From Psychrobacter piscatorii (GTDB lineage Bacteria > Pseudomonadota > Gammaproteobacteria > Pseudomonadales > Moraxellaceae), in the NCBI RefSeq assembly GCF_001444505.1, contig NZ_LNDJ01000052.1, positions 62,001 to 126,000 of the forward strand: a DNA stretch of 64,000 bases, in the 5' to 3' direction. The position numbers were made by a program, and so were the translations under genes. Shown here one piece after another: positions 49,331-59,924 of this stretch. The notes below the pieces were generated by a model, which worked only from the letters and a program-made list of their open reading frames with translations, was not told where the DNA came from and searched no databases. The first letter of the stretch is position 1. Each line of letters opens with the position of its first letter.

Positions 49331-49359
49331 AAAAACGCCTTCATTACAAGGCGTTTTTT
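49331..49359. terminator. Bidirectional terminator between hemP and tamB
   Basis: AAAACGCCTT/AAGGCGTTTT perfect 10-bp stem with flanking A and T runs; serves hemP (+) and tamB (-). Confidence 0.9.
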
Positions 49360-49427
49360 GTTGGATAGCAATAAAATCGTTTTCAAATAATGTCAGTTAT
49401 AAATTAACCGTCTACCAAATGCGTCAT

Positions 49428-52400
49428 TTAAAACTGCCAACTATAGACCACGTCTACCGCATTTTCAGCAGCTGAGCTGGCTTCTACGTAAATACGACGA
49501 GTCAATTGATAGCGAACAGATAAGCTATTTTGAGCATTAAAGACACCCACGCCGTAGCGGATATACAAGTCAGGGGTTACATAACCTGTGACATTGACAT
49601 TGGTATCTTCACTGCTACCCGATGCATCCACCGTCAAGCTCTGTAAACCAAAGGCCTGTCCGATTTGATTGGTCAGACTGCGCGTACCACTCAGACCAAA
49701 GCTCAGTCCAGCTGCTGCCAAGTTATTGGTCACTTGTGACTTGAACCCTTGCTCACTGATTTGAGTTGCACTCTTGTTATCGATTCGCCCTGTCACCAGC
49801 GCATTCATCGCTTGCTGCTGGGTCAATCCTGCATTATTAAAGACGATGATGTTGGGGTTTTCGGTATTGCCTTTTACGCGTAGACCCACTGTTTTACCGT
49901 TGATGGTTTTTGCCGCTTCAATACTCAAGTTGGGCTTCATGACATCGCCATTAAAGCGTACTTGACCATAATTTAGCTCTAGGCTTTGACCAAAAGCATT
50001 GATATTGGTACGACGTGATACTTGAACAACGCCTTTGGCACGCATGATGCCCGTGCCATTTTGATTGATATTAATTGCACCAGCCAATGGAATAACGGCA
50101 CCAAAACCACGGAAATTGATGTCATCACCTAAATCAACACCGATATCGGCATTGATAGACCAAGGTTTTGATATTGCCAATACCTCATCGATGTTACCAA
50201 TCAAACGACGATCCAGCACTACCACATCTTCAGATTGAGTCACAATATCTTCGCTGGCTTCTGGTGGACGAATGGTCGCTGACGGCACGCTGACTGCCCC
50301 TTTGATATCCACATAGCGGTCGCCTGGACGTACAATAATGTCAATATCAGGATTGATCTCAGCCACGAGCAGTGGCGGCTGTGTCACAACCAATCCTTCA
50401 CCAACGATACTCAATTTGGCCTGTAGTTTTTGCTGCCAGTTGACGGTTCCTGTTAAGGTTCCTGTGCCTGTGCCGCTTTTGAACGTACCATCGATAGTCG
50501 CTTGCGTACCGCGGATTTTGGCCTGTGTGTTGACATTGGTCAGATTCACTGGCAAATCCAGCATAGCGATACGGCCATCAGAGAGTTTCACATCACCATA
50601 GAACTGCGGCTTATCTAGCGTACCGCCCAGTCCCCCTGCCATTGTAACGTTGCCTTTTAGTACTCTCATACCTGGGAAGAAAGGCTTAAATATCGCCAAA
50701 TCAAGCTCATTTAACACGAGTGCACCAGAGATTGGTTTCGGCGTTTTATAAGGATCAACAACGACTTCAGCATAACCGCGAGCACCGCGACCCGTATTGA
50801 TGTCGGTACGCAGCTTGATACCTTCTGGCACCGACAAGGCGATTAGTGAAACACGCTTATAAGGCAGTGTCACAGGCGTGCTATCCCCGTCTTGAATCAA
50901 GCCGATTTTGCCATTATCTGAATAGAGTGTCGTGTTAATAGTTGGCGGACGACCACGTTGCCAACCGACAATGGCTTTACCATTAATCTTGCCGTGCCAA
51001 TCAATATCCTTTGGTAAAAATACTGAAAATAGTGACGTATCTAAATTCTGCAATGCCACATCGACTTCACCACTGGCTGGAGAAGCCACTAAGTTCTTGC
51101 GTAAGCATAGCTTGCCCGTTTGGTCCGTGGCTTGCCAACAATGTGCAGCCAACTGTACTTTGAGATCTGTATTATTGCCATTTTGATTATTAGGCAAATT
51201 CACAATCAGCTGTGCTGGCTGTAATTGATTTAAGGTAGCGTATCTGGATTTAACGCGGCCTTTACCGATGACTCCTGACCAACGAAGCTTGTCGCGATCA
51301 AACCCACCTTTAAGCCTAGCGCCAACATCAAGCTGCTTATTGGCCACATTTAGATCAACGATATGAGATTGCTCAGTCCCATTAAAGGAGGCTTTTACAC
51401 TATCGAAGCTTTGTCCCGCAGCATCCAGACCTTCAGCGCTGACGATAAGCTGGCTTGGGCTATTGGCTAGATTAACCAACTTGCCACGTATACGACCTTG
51501 ACGCAAAATAAAGCCCGGTAATGCAATTCGCTCACCCACCAAGTCGATATAGATCGTCGGTAAAGCCTGACCTACTGGTTGAGACAAAGTCGCTCCACCA
51601 GTTACTTTGCCAGCAAGCTTATCTGACAGTTGATCTAGGCTTGTGATATTGATTTTGGTCTGTAGCTGTTTGGCATTGCCATTAGCAGTGACATAGTTGT
51701 CACCCCAGCGTAGTATCAAGTTGTCAGCGTTTAAACTATCGATCAATGCATTCACTTGCTTATACTGTGCTTGGGCATCTTGTGTTTGTAGACGTTTGAA
51801 ATAGCTGGCTAAGTCTTTTGGCAAGCGCAGTTTTGCGGCCAAGCTGCCTTTAGCACTGAGCGGCTGGCCTTTCAGCATACCGCTCAGATTGACTTGTTTG
51901 ATATTGATTGTTTGCTGTGTATCGCCCCAGCGCCCATCCGTATCGATGGTACCCGTGATAAGGCTTGGTGTATCCTTTAAGAAATATCCGATATTGAAGC
52001 GATCCATCACCGCATTGATGTCCCATGCAATGCCTTGACGCACATCGACCGTTCCTTTGGCATCAATACTACCTGCCGCGCCCACATGCCGCAGACGGTT
52101 GATACGGATCAGCTGACTATCGCCGCTAGCTTCAATATTGAGCTTACCTGCTGGTAGTTGCTCGGCATCCAAAACCCCATCGAAATTCACAGCAAAACGC
52201 TGTAATTTACCTGCGGTATTTGGGCTGTTTTTAGGCGCAGCCTGCCACTCGCCACTGGTTTTTAGATCACCTGTGATGATTGCTGGATTATTTGGTAAAA
52301 AGTAACCCAAATTAAAGTTGTCAAAGCGACCATCGACCGTCCAGCCAATATTACGACGCAAGTCAATGACACCTTTGGCATTCACCGCACCAGCTTCGCC

Positions 52401-54422
52401 ATCATAATTCAATTTGCGGATACTAATTAATTTTGGCGTACCCGCTGCGTCGATTGATAGACGACCTTTTGGTACATCTGCTGTATCGATCTGACCATTG
52501 AAACGCGCATCAAATACGGACAACTCACCACCCACGATATCGACACTGGCATCACCGCTACCTGTTATACCGATCGCGCGTCCGTTTTGCGTGGCATCAA
52601 GCTGTGCCTGTAAGTCGGTATTATTGACAGTAATCACATGGCGCTGACCGCTAACGCCATTTTTGGTGATATTTAACAGGCGACCACGAGCGCTTAGGCG
52701 GCCCGTCAGGCGCTCAAGTGGTAAATCGCTACGGTACTCTTTAGGCAATAAACCCTTGGTCGCTGCATCAATCTGCCATGTCAGCGGTCGGTTTTTGCCT
52801 GCTAGCCGAATCTGCCCAGTTCCTGATAGGTCGCCTACGATGCCATCATAATTGAGTCGGTTGATATCAATGACATCGCCCGCTTTACGCAAGCGCACGT
52901 CATAGTTGCCTTTGGGCGCCGCATTGAGCTCATTGATTACTGCATTGGCATCTACTGAGACAGTAGAACCACGGACGATCACACCGGCCTGACCACGCGG
53001 GCTATTGATGTTACCAATATTAGGCACATCACGGCGAGTCAAGTTTTGCCATCTTGCATCAATATACCAAGGCGCTGTCTGTTGAGATTTAGCAGACGTC
53101 TTGCCGCGCACTAGGTTGGCGTTGACATATTCGCCGTCACGCTGACGTAGGTCTACATCAATCTCTGTATTACCTGTACTGTTTTGCTGCTGATAACGTA
53201 ACGATAATCTGCCATTGAGCGTTTGAGGAGCATACGCTTTAAAATCAGCATACTCATCAGGAATCGCACGTCGAATGTCAAAGTTACTACCAGCCGCACG
53301 CACTGTCGCATTAAAGCTCTCTCTCCAGCCTAAGATGCCCTGAAGCAGCAAACGTCCAGAGGGAACATCGGCTTCTAAGCGGTCAATACGCAATTGACTG
53401 TCTGCAATGACGCCGCGCCCTTGATAATGTCCCGAAGGAATATCTTTAGAGGTCAGCTCTGTATTGATGCGCAGCCGTATCTCAGAGATAACGCCTGATG
53501 CCGTAGCCATACCGCTTTTTAGATGAATATTTTGGTCATCTGCATAAGGGAGCAAAATATCATCCCACTTCAGTTTTGCCTGAAACGGTGCGCCTGCATC
53601 TAGGCCTTGAACCACAAAATCGCCGCTAACGTCGCTGTCGTTATAGCGACTACGCACGTTACCAACCGTACGTTTTAGCGAGCCTGTTGCCGTGATATTC
53701 AATGGATCGATATAAGCTTTTTCAAGCGCCCTCACCTCTACAATCGCGCTCAGATCCAGTGGGTAGTCGCCTTGTAAATCTGCCTCACCTTGTAAGGCAC
53801 TGACTTTTACAATATCAGCATATTGTAAGCTGCCTCGACCGACCGTCACAGTGCTGCCAACCCATGTGAGATCGCGAGCCGTAGTATTGTTGATAACAAT
53901 AGGCTCTTTGGTCACTTGCTTATAAATAATTTTATTGATTTTTGCGTGATCAAAACGTAGATTGACTGGTAGCTTTAGCGTCTTATAATCAAACGGCTCG
54001 CCAGTCGGTGGTTTTTTATTGAGGATCTCGATGGTTTGAATGTCAGCATCGCTTAGATGTACTTCTTTTGCAAATACCGCACGCCAGCCTATCTTGACAT
54101 AAGCTTTGTCTACTAATACCTCAAGGTCTTCAGTGGCTTCAATATCGATATCTGTCACCCAAATACCATCACGCAAATTACCGCGCCCATATTTGAAATC
54201 GATACCCGTCTCAGCACTGATTTTTTCTAAAATAAACTTGGTGCCAGAGTCCGTGCCTGCAGCATAAAAAAATATCGCAAACATAATCGCTAGTACGATA
54301 ATAATCAGTACCAGTAGTTTGAGTAAAAATGATAGCGGATACCAGCGCCTAACGGCACGAGCATCGCGCTGTGATGGATCTTCATCTGGTGCATTGTTAG
54401 GCGGGGTATTTTTTGTCTGCAT
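49428..54422 (-). CDS. tamB: Translocation and assembly module subunit TamB
   Basis: Inner-membrane-anchored AsmA-like protein (1664 aa) that spans the periplasm and, with TamA, supports outer-membrane protein assembly and phospholipid transport. One N-terminal transmembrane helix (about 30-52), then a long beta-helical, repeat-rich region with recurring motifs such as GAAGSIDAKGTVDVRQGIAW, GDLSGTGQIRLAGK and QLPAGKLNIEASGD, and a C-terminal DUF490 domain with a terminal YSWQF. The start is ATG 54422; TTG 54431 is possible. It stands 100 bp after tamA, forming an operon. Confidence 0.94.
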   Translation of the reverse strand: MQTKNTPPNNAPDEDPSQRDARAVRRWYPLSFLLKLLVLIIIVLAIMFAIFFYAAGTDSGTKFILEKISAETGIDFKYGRGNLRDGIWVTDIDIEATEDLEVLVDKAYVKIGWRAVFAKEVHLSDADIQTIEILNKKPPTGEPFDYKTLKLPVNLRFDHAKINKIIYKQVTKEPIVINNTTARDLTWVGSTVTVGRGSLQYADIVKVSALQGEADLQGDYPLDLSAIVEVRALEKAYIDPLNITATGSLKRTVGNVRSRYNDSDVSGDFVVQGLDAGAPFQAKLKWDDILLPYADDQNIHLKSGMATASGVISEIRLRINTELTSKDIPSGHYQGRGVIADSQLRIDRLEADVPSGRLLLQGILGWRESFNATVRAAGSNFDIRRAIPDEYADFKAYAPQTLNGRLSLRYQQQNSTGNTEIDVDLRQRDGEYVNANLVRGKTSAKSQQTAPWYIDARWQNLTRRDVPNIGNINSPRGQAGVIVRGSTVSVDANAVINELNAAPKGNYDVRLRKAGDVIDINRLNYDGIVGDLSGTGQIRLAGKNRPLTWQIDAATKGLLPKEYRSDLPLERLTGRLSARGRLLNITKNGVSGQRHVITVNNTDLQAQLDATQNGRAIGITGSGDASVDIVGGELSVFDARFNGQIDTADVPKGRLSIDAAGTPKLISIRKLNYDGEAGAVNAKGVIDLRRNIGWTVDGRFDNFNLGYFLPNNPAIITGDLKTSGEWQAAPKNSPNTAGKLQRFAVNFDGVLDAEQLPAGKLNIEASGDSQLIRINRLRHVGAAGSIDAKGTVDVRQGIAWDINAVMDRFNIGYFLKDTPSLITGTIDTDGRWGDTQQTINIKQVNLSGMLKGQPLSAKGSLAAKLRLPKDLASYFKRLQTQDAQAQYKQVNALIDSLNADNLILRWGDNYVTANGNAKQLQTKINITSLDQLSDKLAGKVTGGATLSQPVGQALPTIYIDLVGERIALPGFILRQGRIRGKLVNLANSPSQLIVSAEGLDAAGQSFDSVKASFNGTEQSHIVDLNVANKQLDVGARLKGGFDRDKLRWSGVIGKGRVKSRYATLNQLQPAQLIVNLPNNQNGNNTDLKVQLAAHCWQATDQTGKLCLRKNLVASPASGEVDVALQNLDTSLFSVFLPKDIDWHGKINGKAIVGWQRGRPPTINTTLYSDNGKIGLIQDGDSTPVTLPYKRVSLIALSVPEGIKLRTDINTGRGARGYAEVVVDPYKTPKPISGALVLNELDLAIFKPFFPGMRVLKGNVTMAGGLGGTLDKPQFYGDVKLSDGRIAMLDLPVNLTNVNTQAKIRGTQATIDGTFKSGTGTGTLTGTVNWQQKLQAKLSIVGEGLVVTQPPLLVAEINPDIDIIVRPGDRYVDIKGAVSVPSATIRPPEASEDIVTQSEDVVVLDRRLIGNIDEVLAISKPWSINADIGVDLGDDINFRGFGAVIPLAGAININQNGTGIMRAKGVVQVSRRTNINAFGQSLELNYGQVRFNGDVMKPNLSIEAAKTINGKTVGLRVKGNTENPNIIVFNNAGLTQQQAMNALVTGRIDNKSATQISEQGFKSQVTNNLAAAGLSFGLSGTRSLTNQIGQAFGLQSLTVDASGSSEDTNVNVTGYVTPDLYIRYGVGVFNAQNSLSVRYQLTRRIYVEASSAAENAVDVVYSWQF

Positions 54423-54522
54423 GACACTCAACTACGTTAAAAAGTAATGACCAGCAATCGGTACGATAAGTAATGAATAAAACGGTTCAAGCGATCTGTG
54501 TTCATATGTAGGAAGTAAGCTT

Positions 54523-57500
54523 TTACAATGGCGAGCCAATAAAGAAATGTAATCGCACAGGAATATTGTCTTCTGTCACCCCTGCGGCGACATCGACACG
54601 CACCATTCCGACAGGAGAGGCCCAGCGCACACCGACGCCGACGCCAACTTTGGTTTCAGCATCAAAGTCTTTGTCGTACGCATTACCAACATCGGTAAAG
54701 AATGCACCGCGAAAGCCCGGTTTGAACTCATAATTATACTCTGCACTACCAACCGCTAGTACTTGCCCGCCTGTCAGATAGCCTTTATCATTTAGTGGCG
54801 ATAAGCTCTCGTAATCATAGCCACGGATGCTTTGGTCGCCACCTGCGAAAAAGCGCAATTTGTAAGGCACGTCATAAAAATCATCTGCCCAAATATAACC
54901 ACCATTCAAACTACCAAGCACTTGGTGTTTTTTGTCATCGCCAAAGCTATAAATACCGCTAACACCAGCACGCACGATGGCCAAATCAGTATCACTCAGC
55001 GCTTTGTCAGCACCTGCTTCAATCGAATAATACTGACGCATACCGCGCGTTGGATTGGTCGCACTATCCGTGTCGGTTTTATTCATGCCATAGCCAAATA
55101 GCAATGCTTGCTGCTTGGGGTTTGACGAGGTAAAGCGGATAGGTAAATCATCACGCGCGGCGCCGTCAACGCCAGTCTCTAGCTCATCTAAACGATAACG
55201 CATAGAGTAGCTACGATTCCAACCACTATCACGGCGAATATTACGTGCCAAAGCCGCTTTTAAAGTGGTGGTAGATAAATCAAAATTACCTTTGCCTTGG
55301 TCAATGACTTCTTCTTCATAAGTCAGACGCCCATCCAATTTGTCATTGAGTGGATGATTCCAAGGGCGGCTCGCATAGACAGCGACGTTTTTGCTGATTC
55401 TGGACACTTCGGTTTCTGCACCTGCTTGATAGCCCTGACGGTTAAGCAAATTATAATCGATCTTGGCGGTTGCTCGCACGCCTGTGTCAGTACCATAACC
55501 CAAACCAACCTGAGCATCACGCGGTTTATCAGCGTATACAAAGACATACAACGGTACTTTTTTGCTTGTGGCAACGTCTTGCGGTGTTTTACGTCCTGCC
55601 AGCGTTGGCGGTACGAAATCCTCATCAACGGTGAAGTCTGCATCATCAGGGAATATCTTTTGGGCCACATTACTGATAGAGTCACTAATTTTGCCTAATA
55701 AGTTATCAGCTTCTTGGTCTTTTTCATCCAGCACGCGGTCATCCGGCAGGCGGCTTAGACGCTCCGCTTTTTGTTTAACCGCTTGTAGCTTATCGAGCGT
55801 TTCTTCATCAACCTCAAACTCGATAGCAGCAATATCAGCTTCATTGACAGTCTCGCCACTACCATTGCCAAGCGCACTTTCACGCTCTACGCCAGTACTA
55901 CTACCCGTATCTTCTGTACTAGCCAAACGATTATTGGATGCTGCTAGAGTAGCATTATCTCCAGTCATATCTGAGATGCCATCATTATCAACATCCTCAT
56001 CCAATATAGCATTACTATTGGCAGGTGCATTATCAAATGCCAATGTACTGGCCTCACTCCGGTCATCTGGCGGTAATATTGATTCAACGTTGACAGTGTT
56101 GAAATAGCGAGTCGCTGATAAGTCATTACTAAACTTTGTCACTGACGGACGATAGAAAGGATCGCCCGGCGCAAACTCATACAACTGCTGCAATAACGAC
56201 AATTCTACTGGGAGTTTGTCAGGGTCTTGTGTCAGCGTGTTGGTTTCTTTGTCATAGGTAAAGAAAACAACATCATCAAACTCGTAGCGGTCGCCTGTGT
56301 TGTAGACCAAAGACATATCCGCTTTGTTGTCTGGTAAGATAATATCGACAGATTTGTTCAACCAATACTGATCAAAATATCCATAGGTATTACTCAAAGA
56401 TTCAAGCGCCGCTTTGCTACTCTTGTAGACACGATGATTAAAGACATCCCCTTCTTGCGGCGGTAATTCTTTTTCAAGCGCGACAAACTCTTCTTGCTCA
56501 CCGCCCTCACCGCGGATATCAACGATACGGCTGTCTACAATAACAGGCTCGCCCAGCTCTTCGATAACCACATTGATCGTATCACGTGTAGGCTGACGTA
56601 GACTAAGCGTCACATCATAGTAACCCACTGCTTTGGCAGCATCCAATGCCGTTTGACGCAAACGTGGTAGCGCTGCGGTAAAATCAATGACCGACTGTAC
56701 TGTCGTATCATCAAGGGCCGCTTTGATGTTTTTCATTGGCTGAATATCGTCGTCAGCTTTGATGAGTTTTGGTTGACCATTAGCCGTGTCTTCGGCGCCA
56801 GCTTGTTGTATATAAACCGTGGTCTCCACACTAGGCAATGCCATTGCGCCACCATTGAAAAAGCGATTATAGAGACGCTTGACAATGTTGCTTTTATTAC
56901 GTGCAAGTGGTTTTGACTGGTCAGCTTGCTCAATGCTTTGATTGACGGCCTGAGTATCATTCTGATAATCCGGTAGGTAGTCTTCAGGATCAATCACATC
57001 TGAGGGCATGTTACCGCCATCAGTTATATCGCTATTACCTGCTATTATCTCATCATTAATGCCATTTGCCGCATTGACATTGCCACTACTGACAGAGTCA
57101 CTCACGTTAATGGGACGTGACATAATTTCAGCTGTGGCTGCCTGTTCTGCTGCGGCCTCACTTCTACCCAGTGTGTCAAGATTGCTAGGCATAGGCAAGT
57201 TGGTCGCATCTAAGTCAACATCTAAGCCGATGGGCGGCGCTGTGTCGTTCAATGTGGCAATTGGCGCATCAAAGGCACTGTCGTTGTTAATGCTGTCGAT
57301 ATCTTGAGCGTTTTGCAAATCCATCGCAGCCAGCTCACGATCAATCTGCTCAGGCGTCATCATCTGATAGCCTTGCTGCTGTATCGCTGTTGCTTGCTGC
57401 AACAAATCATCGTTAGATAGATCTGCCTGCATGCCTTCTGCGTACATATCCTCGTCGAAACGATTTGAATCTTGCAGGCCACTATTCTGATTATTATTTC

Positions 57501-57954
57501 GGGCACTGTCATTCTGAGACGATGGCGAGTTAGCATCAGATTTTTTGATGCCCAAATTTTGCTCGCTATAGTCATCCAAGACCGACTGATCAATAATACC
57601 TTGCTCCACTGCCTTTTTTAGACGTAGTGCATCTAAGGCAGCATCGAGCTGGGTATCATCGTCTGATAGTGTGCCTGATGTATTATTGGCCGTTTGATTG
57701 TTAGCTGATTGAGTCTTAGCAACTTGATTGCTGGTCGATGGATTGGCGATATTTGTGTTGGTTGTCTCAGCCAATGCCGCAGGTGCAACACTGACTAGAC
57801 TAGTAGCTAGCGCGGTACAGAGCGCTGAGCGCTTAAAATGAATACGGGAAGTACCGACATGAGTGCTTTGGATGTTGATATCATTCTGAATACTCACGCT
57901 GTCACGCTGCCTCATTAATGTGTTGCGTGCTCGAGTTGAAGGCGGCTGGGTCAT
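54523..57954 (-). CDS. tamA: Outer-membrane translocation module TamA with large extra segments
   Basis: BamA/Omp85-family protein (1143 aa; E. coli TamA 577). An extended signal-peptide region (cleavage after APAALA, about residue 62) is followed by about 300 Asn/Asp/Ser/Gln-rich residues. Three POTRA-like domains start near 372 (VETTVYIQQAG). The third is interrupted after RYFNTVNVESILPPDD by about 170 acidic, low-complexity residues (about 628-797) before it resumes at VPLYVFVYADKPRDA. The 16-strand barrel covers about 812-1143, with GYGTDTGVRATAKIDYNLLN and RGYDYESLSPLNDKGYLTGG, and ends in RLHFFIGSPL. A GGA lies 8 bases before ATG. Confidence 0.9.
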   Translation of the reverse strand: MTQPPSTRARNTLMRQRDSVSIQNDINIQSTHVGTSRIHFKRSALCTALATSLVSVAPAALAETTNTNIANPSTSNQVAKTQSANNQTANNTSGTLSDDDTQLDAALDALRLKKAVEQGIIDQSVLDDYSEQNLGIKKSDANSPSSQNDSARNNNQNSGLQDSNRFDEDMYAEGMQADLSNDDLLQQATAIQQQGYQMMTPEQIDRELAAMDLQNAQDIDSINNDSAFDAPIATLNDTAPPIGLDVDLDATNLPMPSNLDTLGRSEAAAEQAATAEIMSRPINVSDSVSSGNVNAANGINDEIIAGNSDITDGGNMPSDVIDPEDYLPDYQNDTQAVNQSIEQADQSKPLARNKSNIVKRLYNRFFNGGAMALPSVETTVYIQQAGAEDTANGQPKLIKADDDIQPMKNIKAALDDTTVQSVIDFTAALPRLRQTALDAAKAVGYYDVTLSLRQPTRDTINVVIEELGEPVIVDSRIVDIRGEGGEQEEFVALEKELPPQEGDVFNHRVYKSSKAALESLSNTYGYFDQYWLNKSVDIILPDNKADMSLVYNTGDRYEFDDVVFFTYDKETNTLTQDPDKLPVELSLLQQLYEFAPGDPFYRPSVTKFSNDLSATRYFNTVNVESILPPDDRSEASTLAFDNAPANSNAILDEDVDNDGISDMTGDNATLAASNNRLASTEDTGSSTGVERESALGNGSGETVNEADIAAIEFEVDEETLDKLQAVKQKAERLSRLPDDRVLDEKDQEADNLLGKISDSISNVAQKIFPDDADFTVDEDFVPPTLAGRKTPQDVATSKKVPLYVFVYADKPRDAQVGLGYGTDTGVRATAKIDYNLLNRQGYQAGAETEVSRISKNVAVYASRPWNHPLNDKLDGRLTYEEEVIDQGKGNFDLSTTTLKAALARNIRRDSGWNRSYSMRYRLDELETGVDGAARDDLPIRFTSSNPKQQALLFGYGMNKTDTDSATNPTRGMRQYYSIEAGADKALSDTDLAIVRAGVSGIYSFGDDKKHQVLGSLNGGYIWADDFYDVPYKLRFFAGGDQSIRGYDYESLSPLNDKGYLTGGQVLAVGSAEYNYEFKPGFRGAFFTDVGNAYDKDFDAETKVGVGVGVRWASPVGMVRVDVAAGVTEDNIPVRLHFFIGSPL

Positions 57955-58409
57955 GTTTACGTCCTATCCCTTCACGCGGCATACTATTATTAACGATTGA
58001 TTATCGCCAAGTCTGACCGGTGAATAAACTTATAGCAGTGGGCTGAAATTAATGGTTTACTACGTTGCTTGTCATGATGGAAGTCTCTAGCGCATATTAA
58101 ATCTCAGCACTCGATGGGTGACACCATACAAACTGTCTTAATTGATAGCAAGCCTTCACCTTTACCGTCGCTCGCACCTTTTAATGCAACCATATAAAAT
58201 TTACAAATCATAACTTAGTTAATTATGAAATCATAGCGCAGGTTTCATGTATTTTTACCTAAGCCTTGCTATTATACGGCTTAATATTGATAAAACCTAT
58301 GCTGTATTTCGATAAGTTTTTGATAATATTGATGATTGCTATCGCATTATAAGCTGCGTTCAGCGCCTCTTCTTACTTTATCAGCCGCGTCTCATCTGTA
58401 GGAACGTTC
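57955..58409. other. Divergent promoter region tamA / MFS gene
   Basis: 455 bp of AT-rich DNA between two divergent genes. No confident -35/-10 pair and no long inverted repeat; no gene seen. Confidence 0.4.
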
Positions 58410-59741
58410 ATGTCCAATCAGTTTCAGCTATTTAAGCGCCGCCGTTTTAGCGCCATGTTTTTCACCCAGTTTTTGGGTGCGTTTAATGACAATATCTTTA
58501 AACAAGCACTCATACTGGTTCTGACTTATACCGCTGCCAGTCAATTGGGCGTCGAAGTCAGTATTTTAAACAATTTGGCCGCGATGTTATTCATATTGCC
58601 CTACTTTTTGTTTTCGGCATTGGCAGGACAAATCGCTGATAAGTATGAAAAATCTAAGCTCACGCAGTTTATCAAAGTGCTTGAGCTGGTCATCATGGCA
58701 ATCGCTGCGGTTGGTTTTGTTTTTGAATGGTACGCCCTTTTATTTGTTGCGTTGTTCTTGATGGGCACGCATTCGACCTTTTTTGGCCCGATTAAATACG
58801 CCTATCTGCCACAGGCAATGAAAGAAGATGAGCTGGTCGGTGCCAACGGTCTGTTTCAAATGGGCACTTCTCTAGCCATTCTTGTTGGGATGATTGTCGC
58901 TGGTATCTTAACCCAGCTGTCACAATCCTTATATTGGATTAGCGCTACCGTATTGGTCGTTGCTGTGCTGGGTTATCTGGCAGCGCGCTATATCCCTAAC
59001 ATGCCAGCCATGCAGCCTGATCTTAAGATTAACTGGAATATTATCACCATCAGCTTGTCTACGGTACGCTATCTCTACTCTCTGCCATTCTTGTTTTTTG
59101 TCATTCTTGGCAACAGCTGGTTTTGGTTCTATGGGGCGACGTTTTTGACCCAAGTGCCTGAATTTAGCAAAGTCATTTTGCATGGTGATGAGTCGGTGGT
59201 GATTTTTCTATTGACGCTATTTTCAGTAGGGGTATCGATAGGTTCGCTCCTATGCAAATCATTGACCAAAAACCAAGTAAGCCTGCGCCTATTGCCTTTT
59301 GGTATTGCTGGATTGAGTATCTTTGCTATTGATTTGTACTTTTCACTTTCAAGCCTAAACATAAATGTGAATAATGACACATTGCTTGGCATCAGTGACT
59401 TGTTTGGTGTCAGTGGAAGCTGGCGCGTCTTTGCTGATTTGTTTTTATTGGGATTCAGTGGCGGTTTATATATTGTGCCTTTGTATGCTTCAATGCAGGC
59501 TTATGCGCCGAAAAGTCACCGTGCGCGTATCGTGGGTGCCAACAATATATTCAATGCGATATTTATGGTCACATCAGCGATTTTTGCGATTGTCATCTTA
59601 AATGCATTAGAGCTAAGTCTACCGCAGCTATTTTTGGTAACAGGTGTGCTCAATATTGTTTTTGGTATCTTCTTATACCTTAAGCTAAATAGGCATATTA
59701 AACAGGCGGTTATCCAAACCAATGATGAAGTGGTTATATAA
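58410..59741 (+). CDS. LplT-like MFS transporter
   Basis: 443 aa, 12 hydrophobic helices. Start MSNQFQLFKRRRFSAMFFTQ, then FLGAFNDNIFKQALI; this N-terminal pattern is the hallmark of the lysophospholipid transporter LplT and the MFS domain of Aas-type fusions. The loop GTHSTFFGPIKYAYLP also fits. E. coli LplT imports lysophospholipids for reacylation by Aas; no acyltransferase gene is adjacent here. AGGA lies 6 bases before ATG. The lysophospholipid substrate is inferred from family only. Confidence 0.82.
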   Translation: MSNQFQLFKRRRFSAMFFTQFLGAFNDNIFKQALILVLTYTAASQLGVEVSILNNLAAMLFILPYFLFSALAGQIADKYEKSKLTQFIKVLELVIMAIAAVGFVFEWYALLFVALFLMGTHSTFFGPIKYAYLPQAMKEDELVGANGLFQMGTSLAILVGMIVAGILTQLSQSLYWISATVLVVAVLGYLAARYIPNMPAMQPDLKINWNIITISLSTVRYLYSLPFLFFVILGNSWFWFYGATFLTQVPEFSKVILHGDESVVIFLLTLFSVGVSIGSLLCKSLTKNQVSLRLLPFGIAGLSIFAIDLYFSLSSLNINVNNDTLLGISDLFGVSGSWRVFADLFLLGFSGGLYIVPLYASMQAYAPKSHRARIVGANNIFNAIFMVTSAIFAIVILNALELSLPQLFLVTGVLNIVFGIFLYLKLNRHIKQAVIQTNDEVVI

Positions 59742-59924
59742 ATAAGCCATATTGAGCTCAAATAACGATAGCAATCGATAGGTTATCAAGGTAATAATAT
59801 TGATGCCGATAATTTGGATTGTTTGCTATAGTAATGTACATAAGAGCTGTGCACAGGATTATTACCCTAGAGCAGTCACTAGTCTTATTTTATTGATAGA
59901 ATTTAACGCCATCAGGAGTGAACC

